Assembly: GCF_001455965.1 (NCBI RefSeq) | Contig: NZ_LKKO01000036.1 | Span: 1 to 64,000 of the forward strand | Length of the DNA: 64,000 nucleotides | From: Methylobacterium sp. GXS13 | GTDB lineage: Bacteria > Pseudomonadota > Alphaproteobacteria > Rhizobiales > Beijerinckiaceae | Direction of reading: 5' to 3' | In this document: in pieces, positions 37,906 through 46,276 of the stretch | Layout: each line of letters opens with the position of its first letter | Position numbering within the stretch: position 1 is the stretch's first letter | Notes under the pieces: generated by a model | Databases searched by the model: none | What the model was told of the DNA's origin: nothing | Seen by the model: the letters and a program-made list of their open reading frames with translations, nothing else | Position numbers and translations under genes: made by a program

Positions 37906-38307
37906 ATGATCGCCAGCCTGGCGCTGATCCTTCTCGCCCAGCTCGTCGGCGAGGTGCTTGCCCGGGGCGCCGGGGTGCCGATCCCGGGGCCGGTGATCGG
38001 CATGGGTCTGATGTTCGGCTTCCTGCTCCTGCGCGACAGCCGCATCGGCCTGCCGCGCATCCTGCCGAAGCCGCTCGTCGACGGCACCCTCGAGACTACG
38101 GCGCGGGGGCTCCTGATGAACCTCTCGCTGATGTTCGTGCCCGCCGGCGTCGGTGTCGTCGGCCGCCTCGACCTGCTCCGGGCGCAGGGGCTCAAGCTCG
38201 CCATCGTGCTGGTAGTCTCGACCGCCCTGTCCCTTCTGGTCACCGTGCTGGTGTTCCGCGCCGTCGCGTCCCGGGTCGAGCGGCGCCGGCCCGACGGGGA
38301 GGCCTGA
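37906..38307 (+). CDS. lrgA: LrgA/CidA holin-like membrane protein
   Basis: A 133-residue protein with four hydrophobic helices and the CidA/LrgA pattern LVGEVLARGAGVPIPGPVIGMGLMFGFLLL, then LLMNLSLMFVPAGVGVV. These holin-like proteins act with LrgB in murein hydrolase control or pyruvate/glycolate transport. It lies 3 bp before the lrgB gene and 16 bp after terB. Confidence 0.9.
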   Translation: MIASLALILLAQLVGEVLARGAGVPIPGPVIGMGLMFGFLLLRDSRIGLPRILPKPLVDGTLETTARGLLMNLSLMFVPAGVGVVGRLDLLRAQGLKLAIVLVVSTALSLLVTVLVFRAVASRVERRRPDGEA

Positions 38308-38310
38308 GCG

Positions 38311-39027
38311 GTGTCGGGCGACTTCTCCCTGTGGGTCTATCTCGCCGGCACGCCGCTGCTGTGGCTGACCGTGACCCTGACCTCCTACGTCCTGGCCGAC
38401 CGGATCGCCGTCGCAACCGGCCGCCACCCGATCGCCAACCCTGTCCTGATCACGGTTGTTCTGGTCGGCACCGTCCTGGCCGTGACGGGCACGCCGTATC
38501 CGACCTATTTCGAGGGCGCGCAGTTCGTCCACTTCCTGCTCGGGCCGGCGACCGTGGTGCTGGCCATGCCCCTCTACGAGCGCCGCGCCACGGTGCTGCG
38601 CGCCCTGGTCCCGATGCTGGCCGCCCTGCTCGCCGGCGCCGCCACGACGCTGGCCGTCGTCATCGTGCTCGCGCGGCTCCTCGACATCCCGCAGCCGATC
38701 CTGATCTCGCTGGCGCCGAAATCCGTGACCTCGGGGGTGGCCATGGGCATCGCCGAGGCGCTGGGCGGGGACCCGACGCTGACAGCGATCCTCGTGATCC
38801 TCACCGGTATCATCGGAGCGATCCTGGTGACGCCGATGATGAACCTCCTGCGGATCCGCGACATGCGCGCCCGGGGCTTCGCAGCGGGGCTCGCGGCCCA
38901 CGGCATCGGCACCGCCCGGGCCTTCCAGGTGAGTGAGACCGCCGGCACCTTCGCGGGCATCGCCATGGGGTTGAACGCGTTCCTGACCGCGATCCTCGCG
39001 CCGCTGGCGCTGCACCTGCTGTTCTGA
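38311..39027 (+). CDS. lrgB: LrgB/CidB-family membrane protein
   Basis: A 238-residue polytopic protein with the LrgB signatures LLGPATVVLAMPLYERR, APKSVTSGVAMGIAEALGG and ARGFAAGLAAHGIGTARAFQVSETAGTFAGIAMGLNAF. It begins with GTG, preceded by GAGG, 3 bp after lrgA. Plastid and bacterial relatives export glycolate, glycerate or pyruvate, which would make sense beside the hydroxyacid metabolism elsewhere in the window, but this link is only an inference. Confidence 0.9.
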   Translation: MSGDFSLWVYLAGTPLLWLTVTLTSYVLADRIAVATGRHPIANPVLITVVLVGTVLAVTGTPYPTYFEGAQFVHFLLGPATVVLAMPLYERRATVLRALVPMLAALLAGAATTLAVVIVLARLLDIPQPILISLAPKSVTSGVAMGIAEALGGDPTLTAILVILTGIIGAILVTPMMNLLRIRDMRARGFAAGLAAHGIGTARAFQVSETAGTFAGIAMGLNAFLTAILAPLALHLLF

Positions 39028-39226
39028 GAACGCCGAGTTCGGCATCGACCCCTGCGGCAAAGATCGACCGCTCAGAATGCTTACGTTGTGCGAACGCCTC
39101 ACGGAGTGCACGCAGCGATCGCGTGCCACAGCATGTGAAAGATGCCCCAGCTTGCCGCGCGAGAGCATATCAAGCCGGGGGCCGTACGTTGTTCCGATGA
39201 CGAAGTGACCGGCGGCGTGGTCTAGG

Positions 39227-39255
39227 CCTTCCGGATCAATACTTAATCCGGAAGG
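39227..39255. terminator. Perfect 10-bp inverted repeat after the repeat-protein gene
   Basis: CCTTCCGGAT and ATCCGGAAGG are perfectly complementary with a 9-nt loop. It lies 34 bp beyond the stop of the minus-strand repeat-protein gene, between it and lrgB. No T tract follows on either strand. The remainder of 39028-39288 shows no gene. Confidence 0.5.
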
Positions 39256-39288
39256 CTGCTGCTCCTGGCGTTTCAGTGTCGGGCGCCG

Positions 39289-40392
39289 TCAAGCCAGTGC
39301 TTGGCTGGGACCGGTAGCGCCGGTTGTCGAGCCCGTGCCGGGCTGGGCTTGGCTGGGACCAGTGGCTCCAGTCGTCGAGCCAGTGCTCGGCGGGGTCTGG
39401 CTGGGACCGGTGGCTCCAGTTGCCAAGCCTGGGCTTGGTTGGGTTTGACCGGACGTGCCACCCGTATTGCCGGGGGGCGTGTTCGCGCCATTGTGTTTTG
39501 CGTCCCACACCGGCAGCGCCGCCTTCGCAGCCGCCATTTCGGTTTTGCTGAACAAACCATCCACATTGGTGGCGATAGCGTAAAGCGTTCCCCTGCCGAG
39601 CTTCAACAAGCCGACCTTGTTGTTCCAGTCATCGGCCGAGCGTGGCGTATCGGCAGTTTCACCGAGGCGACGATAGGCAGTATCGAGAAACTTCCGGGCG
39701 TTGGGGCCATTCTCCCAGTAGAAATTTCCGTCTACTGGTACTGTTTGGTCGGTGCCTTTCGTTGGGTTCTGGCCAGATCCAGTCGCTCCAGTGGTCGAGC
39801 CAGTGCTGGGCTGGGTCTGTCCGGCACCGGTTGCGCCGGTGGTCGAGCCAGTGCTGGGCTGGGTCTGTCCGGCACCGGTTGCGCCGGTGGTCGAGCCAGT
39901 GCTGGGCTGGGTCTGTCCGGCACCGGTTGCGCCGGTGGTCGAACCTGCGCTTGGTTGTGTCTGGCTAGGCCCGGTCGCGCCCGTGGATGAGGCGATGCTT
40001 TCTGGATCCTGGATGGACGTGGTGGCAAAACTTACCGTGTCTGCGCGCGACTGCGCCGGAAGCGATCCGTTGGATCGGTAAGTCGGGCGAATCCCGACGA
40101 CTGGGCCCGACGACTGGGCCTCATCGTTTCGCACTGGTGTCGCGACGTTGACCGATACAACCGGCTCTTCCCAACCACCGCTCAAGACTTCCCAAGTCTG
40201 GACGCGCAAGTGCGACAGGGCAAGAATCGCATCCGCGGCATGCGGTGACCACACCAAAGCAGACCTGGGATCGGGAGACTGGCTTGTTGATGCTCTTTCT
40301 GCCGAATTTACGCTCGGCAGTTCGGCTCTTTTTTCATGGAAGGCTTGCAATGAAACTTCTAAACTAGAAAGCTTTGGGCTTATGGTAGGCAC
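39289..40392 (-). CDS. Repeat-containing protein of unknown function (TGATG-type 16-residue repeats)
   Basis: A 367-residue protein starting with GTG at 40392, which is supported by an AGGAG 7 bp upstream. Residues 1-130 are Ser-rich with no signal peptide or membrane segment. Residues about 136-205 are tandem 16-residue units of the type STTGATGAGQTQPSTG. Residues about 210-310 form a non-repetitive domain with GNFYWENGPNARKFLDTAYRRLG and an EF-hand-like loop NVDGLFSKTE that lacks the first Asp. A second, degenerate block of the same repeat ends the protein. The GTG-proximal DNA is AT-richer than its surroundings, suggesting transfer. No family recognised; a secreted effector or surface protein is conceivable but unproven. 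Confidence 0.7.
   Translation of the reverse strand: MPTISPKLSSLEVSLQAFHEKRAELPSVNSAERASTSQSPDPRSALVWSPHAADAILALSHLRVQTWEVLSGGWEEPVVSVNVATPVRNDEAQSSGPVVGIRPTYRSNGSLPAQSRADTVSFATTSIQDPESIASSTGATGPSQTQPSAGSTTGATGAGQTQPSTGSTTGATGAGQTQPSTGSTTGATGAGQTQPSTGSTTGATGSGQNPTKGTDQTVPVDGNFYWENGPNARKFLDTAYRRLGETADTPRSADDWNNKVGLLKLGRGTLYAIATNVDGLFSKTEMAAAKAALPVWDAKHNGANTPPGNTGGTSGQTQPSPGLATGATGPSQTPPSTGSTTGATGPSQAQPGTGSTTGATGPSQALA
39298..39432. repeat. Degenerate 48-bp tandem repeats, 3' block
   Basis: About three diverged 48-bp units encode the C-terminal repeat block of the protein. They keep the GTCGAGCC and TGGCTGGGACC words in 48-bp register but differ at many positions, so this block is older or less homogenised than the other. 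Confidence 0.75.
39793..39984. repeat. 48-bp tandem repeats, 5' block (three identical copies plus one diverged)
   Basis: Three copies at 39793-39840, 39841-39888 and 39889-39936 are identical base for base, and a fourth (39937-39984) is diverged. The 48-bp unit keeps the reading frame, so gain or loss of copies changes protein length by 16 residues. Identity to the last base suggests recent expansion or gene conversion. Confidence 0.95.
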
Positions 40393-40420
40393 AGCAAACT
40401 CCTGTAAACCGTTTCAATGA

Positions 40421-40857
40421 GTTCGTAAGTTCGTCTGGTCTAGATTTTTATCCAGATTCCGCGAGATGAAGTACTATTTTCCCCCCACAACTTTTGAGAT
40501 ATAATACTGGCGCGGCGATGAAATTGATGTCTATATCGCAAATCTAGATTGTAGATCGCGCATTTCTGAAGATAAAACGCTTGCCTTCGAGAATCAAATC
40601 CATTTTTTTGACTAAATTTAAACAAATATTTGACAATAGAACGTTTTAAGATTTTTATATCCAGATAATCATGACAAATACTGGACGGTTTATGCATCGT
40701 CACGATTTAAAATCAGCCAAGAATCTGATTTGATTCGCAAATCTTGTCTTGCAAGCTGATGATTGCCTATTGGGCATAATGGTTTGTATGAGCACGATAA
40801 CAACGTGTGCTCACAATTTGGCCTCGCAATTTTGGAATTGGATTCGGCCGTTAAGTC
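40421..40857. other. AT-rich intergenic tract
   Basis: By direct count 40441-40800 is about 35% G+C (127 of 360), against roughly 70% around it. I see no convincing gene. An 87-codon minus-strand frame (40440-40703) begins with GTG, has no ribosome binding site and matches nothing I recognise. The tract probably holds the promoter of the minus-strand repeat-protein gene, and its composition points to acquired DNA. Confidence 0.8.
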
Positions 40858-41955
40858 TCAATCGTCCAGTAAATCGGCCACCGTTTCCGCGAGCGACAGG
40901 CTGGACGTCAGCCCCGGGCTCTCGATCCCGAACAGGTGGACGATCCCGGGCAGGCCATGCTCGACCGGGCCGTCGATCCGAAAGTCCGCGGCCGGCTCGC
41001 CCGGGCCGGTGAGCTTCGGGCGCAGCCCGGCATAGTCCGGGTAGAGCGCCCCGTCCGGCAGAGCCGGCCAGTAGCGGCGGATCGCGCCGTAGAAGCTGTC
41101 CGCGCGCGCCGGATCGACCTGGTAGGCGAAGGTGTCGACCCATTCCACGTCGGGCCCGAACCGGGTGCGGCCGGCGAGATCGAGGGTGAGGTGGATGCCG
41201 AGCCCGCCGTCGATCCGCGGCGCCGGATAGATCAGCCGCGAGAAGGCCGGCTTGCCGGTGCAGCCGAAATAGTTGCCCCGGGCCAGGTGCAGCACCGGCA
41301 CGCGCTCGGCGGGGTAGCCCTCCGTCCGGGTTGCCAGAGCGGGCGCCCCGAAGCTCGCAGCGTTGACGACGGCGTCGAAGGCCAGCTCACCCGGCTCGCT
41401 GCCGCCGAAGGCTGCCTGCCACTGGCCGTCCCGCCGGGACAGGCGCTCCACCGGCGTGCGCAACGCCAGGGCGCCGCCGTGATCCTCGATCACGCCAAGA
41501 AGCGCCAGCATCAGCGCGTGGCTGTCGACGATGCCGGTCCGGGGGGCATGCAGGGCGAGGGTACAGGCGAGGTTCGGCTCCAGGCGCCGGGCCGCGGCAG
41601 CGTCGAGCAGGTCCAGGCCCGGGACGCCGTTCGCCTCGCCCTGCCGCCGGATCGCCGCGATCGTATCGGCCTCCGCGTCGTTGCTCGCGACGATCAACTT
41701 GCCGCAGGCGCGGTGTGGCACCCCATGATTCGCGCAGAAGTTGTACAACTTGTCGGCGCCATCGACGCAGTGTCGGGCGCGTGCGGAACCGGTCGGATAG
41801 TACATGCCGCCATGGATCACCTCGGAGCTGCGGGCCGAGACGCCGGTGCCGAACGCCTCCTCGGCCTCCGCCACGACCACCGCATGGCCGCGCAGCGCGA
41901 AGGCCCGCGCCACGGCCAGCCCGACCACACCCGCACCGACGACCAGCACCTCCAT
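40858..41955 (-). CDS. FAD-dependent oxidoreductase, L-2-hydroxyglutarate dehydrogenase-like (LhgO/DAO family)
   Basis: A 365-residue DAO-fold flavoprotein: the N-terminal dinucleotide motif MEVLVVGAGVVGLAVARAFALRGHAVVVAE, then SARSSEVIHGGMYYPTGSARARHCVDG, TGIVDSHALMLALLGVIEDHGG, RGNYFGCTGKPAFSRLIYPAP, GIHLTLDLAGRTRFGPDVEWV and the C-terminal GIESPGLTSSLSLAETVADLL. These are the signature regions of L2HGDH/LhgO-like enzymes that oxidise L-2-hydroxyglutarate or similar hydroxyacids to oxo acids with transfer to quinone. The ATG at 41955 is preceded by GGGAGGGG. It borders the AT-rich tract but has normal high GC itself. Confidence 0.87.
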   Translation of the reverse strand: MEVLVVGAGVVGLAVARAFALRGHAVVVAEAEEAFGTGVSARSSEVIHGGMYYPTGSARARHCVDGADKLYNFCANHGVPHRACGKLIVASNDAEADTIAAIRRQGEANGVPGLDLLDAAAARRLEPNLACTLALHAPRTGIVDSHALMLALLGVIEDHGGALALRTPVERLSRRDGQWQAAFGGSEPGELAFDAVVNAASFGAPALATRTEGYPAERVPVLHLARGNYFGCTGKPAFSRLIYPAPRIDGGLGIHLTLDLAGRTRFGPDVEWVDTFAYQVDPARADSFYGAIRRYWPALPDGALYPDYAGLRPKLTGPGEPAADFRIDGPVEHGLPGIVHLFGIESPGLTSSLSLAETVADLLDD

Positions 41956-42046
41956 GCGCACCCCTCCCGGCACCCGGACCTACAGGGCCGGTGAGTCCTC
42001 AATACCGCACCCGAGCCGTCTCGAGGGCCTGCATGTCGATTCGGCG

Positions 42047-42076
42047 TTGACCCTAATTATCAATTCTAAGTAGAAA
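42047..42076 (+). promoter_or_regulatory. Candidate sigma-70 promoter of the MucR-like gene
   Basis: TTGACC at 42047-42052 and TAGAAA at 42071-42076 are spaced by 18 bp in a locally AT-rich patch inside the 303-bp divergent gap (41956-42258). The -35 is good and the -10 matches four of six positions. MucR-type proteins often bind such AT-rich patches upstream of their own genes. Nothing else was seen in this gap. Confidence 0.35.
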
Positions 42077-42258
42077 CAGCGGCGCAATAGATACGCGCGG
42101 TGGTTGTAAGCGTACCGAGCCGGAGCATAATGCCGTGACGTGCTGACCGAGGGCGGGCCGGATGTCTATTCCGGGTTCCAACTTCGGCGGCCGACAGCAC
42201 TGCCCCCTAGCGACATGACAAAGCCGCATCTTCCGACTGGAAACCTTAGGAGATGACA

Positions 42259-42666
42259 ATGCTGACGACCTCCCCGAGCGTCGAACTCGCCGCCAAGATC
42301 CTAAGCGCCTATGTCACCAAGAACAGCGTGCCGGCTGGCGCTCTCCCGAGCCTTCTGTCCGAAGTCCACCGTTCGATCACCGCCCTCGATACGCCGGTGG
42401 AGCGGCAGATCCAGCGGCCGACCGAGGCACAGATCCGCGCGTCGATCCGGCCGGATACGATCATGAGCTTTGAGGATGGCAAGTCCTACAAGGCCCTGCG
42501 CCGTCATCTGACCCTGCGCGGCCTCACCCCGGAGGCCTACAAGGCCAAGTGGGGCCTGCCGGTGGACTACCCGCTGGTTTCTGCGGCCTACAGTGCCCGG
42601 CGCTCGAAGATCTCGCGGGAGATCGGCCTCGGCCAGAAGCTGCGGATGCAGCAGGCGGCGGAATAA
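42259..42666 (+). CDS. MucR/Ros-family transcriptional regulator lacking most zinc ligands
   Basis: A 135-residue protein with the MucR/Ros core: AAKILSAYVTKNSVPAGALPSLLSEVHRSI at the N-terminus and SIRPDTIMSFEDGKSYKALRRHLTLRGLTPEAYKAKWGLPVDYPLV at the C-terminus. In Ros the zinc is held by two Cys and two His. Here both cysteine positions (S and D in IMSFED) and the second histidine are replaced, leaving only the His of RRHL. Zinc-less family members that still bind DNA are known in Mesorhizobium. The ATG at 42259 has AGGAG at the right distance; the one at 42253 is too close. A strong hairpin follows the gene. Confidence 0.9.
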   Translation: MLTTSPSVELAAKILSAYVTKNSVPAGALPSLLSEVHRSITALDTPVERQIQRPTEAQIRASIRPDTIMSFEDGKSYKALRRHLTLRGLTPEAYKAKWGLPVDYPLVSAAYSARRSKISREIGLGQKLRMQQAAE

Positions 42667-42689
42667 CAACGGGTCACGTCATGTCGGGC

Positions 42690-42720
42690 AAGGCCGGCCG
42701 TGCGCGTCACGGCCGGCCTT
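42690..42720. terminator. Perfect 13-bp hairpin between convergent mucR-like and glycosidase genes
   Basis: AAGGCCGGCCGTG and CACGGCCGGCCTT pair perfectly around a 5-nt loop. It follows the mucR-like stop by 23 bp, and the minus-strand glycosidase stop codon (42707-42709) lies at the loop and stem edge. It should act in both directions. Confidence 0.85.
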
Positions 42721-45358
42721 CCGCCGTCGAGACCTCCTGGATTAGCAGGGCCACAAGCCCGGACCAGCCGGTCTGATGCGCGGCGCCGACGCCCCGGCCG
42801 GTATCGCCGTGGTAGTACTCGTAGAACAGCACCAGGTCCCGAAAATGCGGGTCCTCCTGCTCGATCCGGCTGTCTCCATAGACCGGCCGATGCCCGTCCG
42901 GGCCACGGGTCGAGAGGCCGATGAGCCGCCGCGAAAGGGTATCCGCGATCTCCCGGAGCGAGTTGGTCCGCCCCGAGCCGGTCGGCGCCTCGACGCGAAA
43001 ATCCGGGCCGTAATAGGCGAAGAACTGGTTCAGCCCGGCGATCAGCAAATAATTGACTGGCATCCAGACCGGCCCGCGCCAATTGGAGTTGCCGCCGAAC
43101 AGGCGGGAGCGGGATTCCGCCGGCTCATAGGCGAGCCCCAAATCCCGACCGTTCCACGGGAAGCAGAACGGCTGATCCGCATAGCTGCGTGAGACCGCCC
43201 GCAGCCCGTGCTCCGACAGGAACTCCGCCGGGTCGAGGGCGCGGTGCAGCAGCGCCTTCAGCCGGTGGCCCCGCAGCAGCGACAGCAGCACGGTCTGACC
43301 TTCACCCGGGACGCTCCAGCGCGAGACCAGGGCCGCCAGGTCCGGCCGGTTCTCCAGGAAGAACCGCATCCGGGTCCGGAGCGCGGGCAGCTTGTCCAGA
43401 TCGTGCTCGCTGATCGTGGTGACCGCGAAGATCGGGATCAGCCCGACCATGGTCCGCACCCGGATCGGCAGGCGGCTGCCGTCGCGGGCCTCGATCACGT
43501 CGTAGAAGAACCCGTCCGCCTCGTCCCAGACGCCGTCGCCGGTCGCCGCCGCGATGAGCAAAAAGTGCTCGAAGAACTTTTCGGCCATGTCCTCGTAGGT
43601 CGGATCCTGGAGCGCCAGCTCGATGGCGATGCGCATCAGGTTGAGCGCGTAGGCTGCCATCCAGGCGGTCGCGTCGGACTGGGTGAGGGTGGCGCCGTCG
43701 CCGACCGGCTTCGAGCGGTCGAAGATGCCGATGTTGTCGAGCCCGAGGAAACCGCCCTGGAACAGGTTGCGGTCGTCGGAATCCTTGCGGTTCACCCACC
43801 AAGTGAAGTTCAGGGTCAGCTTGTTGAAGATCCGCTTCAGGAACACGTGGTCGGGCGTGCCGGTGAGCGCCCGGTCCAGCTCGAACACCCGCCAGGCGGC
43901 GAGCCCGTGGATCGGCGGGTTGGCGTCGCCGAACCCCCATTCATAGGCCGGCAAAGCCGCGTTCGGGTGGGCATAGGCCTCGTCCACCAGGAGCAGCAGC
44001 TGGTTCTTGGCGAAGTCCGGATCGATCAGCGCGAACACGATCGCCTGGAGCGCGAGATCCCAGGAGGCGAACCAGGGATATTCCCAGGCATCCGGCATCG
44101 AGATGATGTCGTTGGCGCGCAGATGCGTCCAGTCGGCGTTGCGGCCGTGCCGGCGCGCGGGGGAGGGGGCCGGCTGGGCCGGATCGCCGGCGAGCCACTC
44201 GCGCACGTCGTAATGGTAGAGCTGCTTCGACCACAGCATGCCGGCCAGCGCCTGCCGCTGCACGAGCCGCATCTCGGGATCGGGGATCGACGCCTGCAGG
44301 GCGGCGTAGAACGCATCCGCCTCAGCCTCACGGGTCGCGAACACCGCATCGAAATCGCCGAAGGGCTCGCCCGGGCTGGTCTCGGGGCGCAGGCGCAACC
44401 GCAGGGTGCGGGTCTCGCCCGGGCCGAGATGGAGGTCGTAGCGGGCCGCGCATTTCGTGCCGGACAGGGGATTGGCCGCCCCGGCCTCGCCCTGGACGAC
44501 GCGCCGGTCGATCCCGTCCTTGTAGAAGCCGGTCTCCGCACCGCTGCCGTAGAGGCGGTGGGTGTTGGTCTCGTTCTCGGTGAACAGCAGCTCGGCCGCG
44601 TCCTCGGCGAAGAAGCGCATCGGCGGTACGCTCGGATGGCGCGCCCATACCGACCCGTCCGAGCCCGCCTCCAGCTCCGGCTTGGCGGTCCCGGCTTTCC
44701 AGGACCACAGGTTCCGGGCCCAGAGCTGCGGCAGCAGGGTGAGGTCGGCGGGCTCGGGACCGCGGTTGGTGGCGGTGACCCGCATCAGCACGTCGTCGGG
44801 ACCGGCCTTGGCGTAGGCGATCTCGACGTCGAAGTAGCGGCCCTCGTCGAACAGGCCGGTGTCGAGCAGCTCGAATTCCGGGTCGTCGAGGCCGCGTCGC
44901 CGGTTCTCTTCCAGCAGGCGCTGATAGGGGAACGCGCCCTGCGGATACTTGTACAGCATCCGCATGAAGGCGTGGGTGGGGACGCCGTCGAGGTAGTAAT
45001 AGAGCTCCTTGACGTCCTCGCCGTGGTTGCCCTCGGCGTTGGTCAGGCCGAACAGGCGCTCCTTCAGGATCGAGTCACGGCCGTTCCACAGGGCGAGCGC
45101 CAGGCACCAGTTCAGGTGCCGGTCGCCGAAGCCGCCGATGCCGTCCTCGCCCCAGCGATAGGCCCGCGACCGGGCGTGGTCGTGCGGCAGGGAATCCCAG
45201 GCCTCGCCGTCGGCGCTGTAATCCTCGCGGACGGTCCCCCATTGCCGGTCGCTGAGATACGGCCCCCAGCGCCGCCAGGCCGGGTCGGTCCGCGCCTGCA
45301 CGAGCCGCTGCCCCTCCGCGGTGTCGAAGAGGCCCGGGACGCCGTTCGGCTTGGTCAT
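42707..45358 (-). CDS. Glycoside hydrolase, GH63/MGH1-like (alpha/alpha)6-barrel glucosidase
   Basis: An 883-residue cytoplasmic protein. The N-terminal half is beta-rich (residues about 1-380) and the C-terminal half a helical barrel with acidic and aromatic motifs such as [81 protein letters not shown] and [13 protein letters not shown]. These match GH63-type glucosidase and mannosylglycerate-hydrolase-like proteins, active on alpha-glucosidic linkages of sugars, glucosylglycerate or trehalose-like solutes. No signal peptide. The natural substrate is not clear. The stop codon falls inside the shared terminator hairpin. Confidence 0.85.
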   Translation of the reverse strand: MTKPNGVPGLFDTAEGQRLVQARTDPAWRRWGPYLSDRQWGTVREDYSADGEAWDSLPHDHARSRAYRWGEDGIGGFGDRHLNWCLALALWNGRDSILKERLFGLTNAEGNHGEDVKELYYYLDGVPTHAFMRMLYKYPQGAFPYQRLLEENRRRGLDDPEFELLDTGLFDEGRYFDVEIAYAKAGPDDVLMRVTATNRGPEPADLTLLPQLWARNLWSWKAGTAKPELEAGSDGSVWARHPSVPPMRFFAEDAAELLFTENETNTHRLYGSGAETGFYKDGIDRRVVQGEAGAANPLSGTKCAARYDLHLGPGETRTLRLRLRPETSPGEPFGDFDAVFATREAEADAFYAALQASIPDPEMRLVQRQALAGMLWSKQLYHYDVREWLAGDPAQPAPSPARRHGRNADWTHLRANDIISMPDAWEYPWFASWDLALQAIVFALIDPDFAKNQLLLLVDEAYAHPNAALPAYEWGFGDANPPIHGLAAWRVFELDRALTGTPDHVFLKRIFNKLTLNFTWWVNRKDSDDRNLFQGGFLGLDNIGIFDRSKPVGDGATLTQSDATAWMAAYALNLMRIAIELALQDPTYEDMAEKFFEHFLLIAAATGDGVWDEADGFFYDVIEARDGSRLPIRVRTMVGLIPIFAVTTISEHDLDKLPALRTRMRFFLENRPDLAALVSRWSVPGEGQTVLLSLLRGHRLKALLHRALDPAEFLSEHGLRAVSRSYADQPFCFPWNGRDLGLAYEPAESRSRLFGGNSNWRGPVWMPVNYLLIAGLNQFFAYYGPDFRVEAPTGSGRTNSLREIADTLSRRLIGLSTRGPDGHRPVYGDSRIEQEDPHFRDLVLFYEYYHGDTGRGVGAAHQTGWSGLVALLIQEVSTAEGRP

Positions 45359-45445
45359 CGGCTCGCTGTCCCGGCTCGGTGTCTGACTTCGGACCCGGAT
45401 ATTGCCGTGGGTTGTCGGGGAGAAGTCAACGCCGTGCGCGGGCGG

Positions 45446-46111
45446 TCAATCGCCGGAGACGACGCGCAGGCCCTCCGGCGCCGCATCGGCCGTCAACGCC
45501 CGGTAATCCGGGATCGTCGCGTGTCGCGTCTCGATCGGCGCATGATGGGTGGCAGTGACGACAACGACGCTGGCGCCCGCCGCCTCGCCGGCCCGGATGC
45601 CCGCCGGCGCATCCTCGAACACCAGGCAATCCGCGGTCGCGACGCTCAGGCGCCGGGCTCCCAACAGAAAACAATCCGGCGCGGGCTTGCCCTGGCCAAT
45701 GTCCTCTGCGGCGATCAGCAGGGCCGGGACCGGCATGGCGGCGGCCTCCAGGCGGCGCAGGGCCAGTTCCCGGGGTGCAGAAGTCACGATCGCCCAACGC
45801 TCCGGCGGGAGGGCCCGCAGGAACGCCCGGGCGCCCGGGATCTCGACGATGTCGCCGACATCCGCGATCTCGGCGCGGGTGATCGAAGCGGCCTCGGCCT
45901 CCGGATCGACGCCGGGCAGGCCGAGCCGGCGGATCGTGTCCACCGAGCGCACGCCATGGATCGTCGGCAGGAAGGTCGCCACGTCGAGGCCGTGGGCTTG
46001 GGCCCAGCGCGTCCAGGCCCGTTCCGCCGAGGCGATCGAGCTGATGATCGTGCCGTCCATGTCGAAGAGGAACGCGGCGAAGCGGCGCGTCGGGAGGGAT
46101 TCTGCGGTCAT
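45446..46111 (-). CDS. HAD-superfamily sugar-phosphatase-like hydrolase
   Basis: A 221-residue HAD subfamily I enzyme: motif [13 protein letters not shown], motif [13 protein letters not shown], motif III lysine in [14 protein letters not shown] and motif [19 protein letters not shown]. It resembles beta-phosphoglucomutase and sugar phosphatases (YfbT/DOG type). It lies 87 bp upstream of the glycosidase on the same strand, so a linked role in handling a phosphorylated sugar is possible. Confidence 0.88.
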   Translation of the reverse strand: MTAESLPTRRFAAFLFDMDGTIISSIASAERAWTRWAQAHGLDVATFLPTIHGVRSVDTIRRLGLPGVDPEAEAASITRAEIADVGDIVEIPGARAFLRALPPERWAIVTSAPRELALRRLEAAAMPVPALLIAAEDIGQGKPAPDCFLLGARRLSVATADCLVFEDAPAGIRAGEAAGASVVVVTATHHAPIETRHATIPDYRALTADAAPEGLRVVSGD

Positions 46112-46276
46112 GCCTCCCGGCTACGCGGGCGGGGACGGGCGGACAACCGCGCCGCGCGCACGGCCGCTGCCCGCTCCACCGGGGGCGCCCGCTTCACGGG
46201 CCGACCCCGATGGTGTAGCGCGGATACAACCCTGGACCGGATCCGGTCCTGCACGCGTGAAAACCGTATCAGATCC

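Noticed and set aside
39028..39288. Possible tRNA or attachment site next to the foreign-looking region
   Set aside because: No cloverleaf, no direct repeat pair at the edges of 39-42 kb and no integrase gene were seen, so an integrated element with defined ends is not supported.
39793..39984. Possible CRISPR array because of regular repeats
   Set aside because: The 48-bp units are contiguous with no spacers and stay in the reading frame of a protein; they are coding tandem repeats.
40440..40703. 87-codon minus-strand frame in the AT-rich tract
   Set aside because: GTG start with no ribosome binding site, no recognisable features, and AT-rich DNA in which it could arise by chance. Kept as part of the AT-rich tract only.
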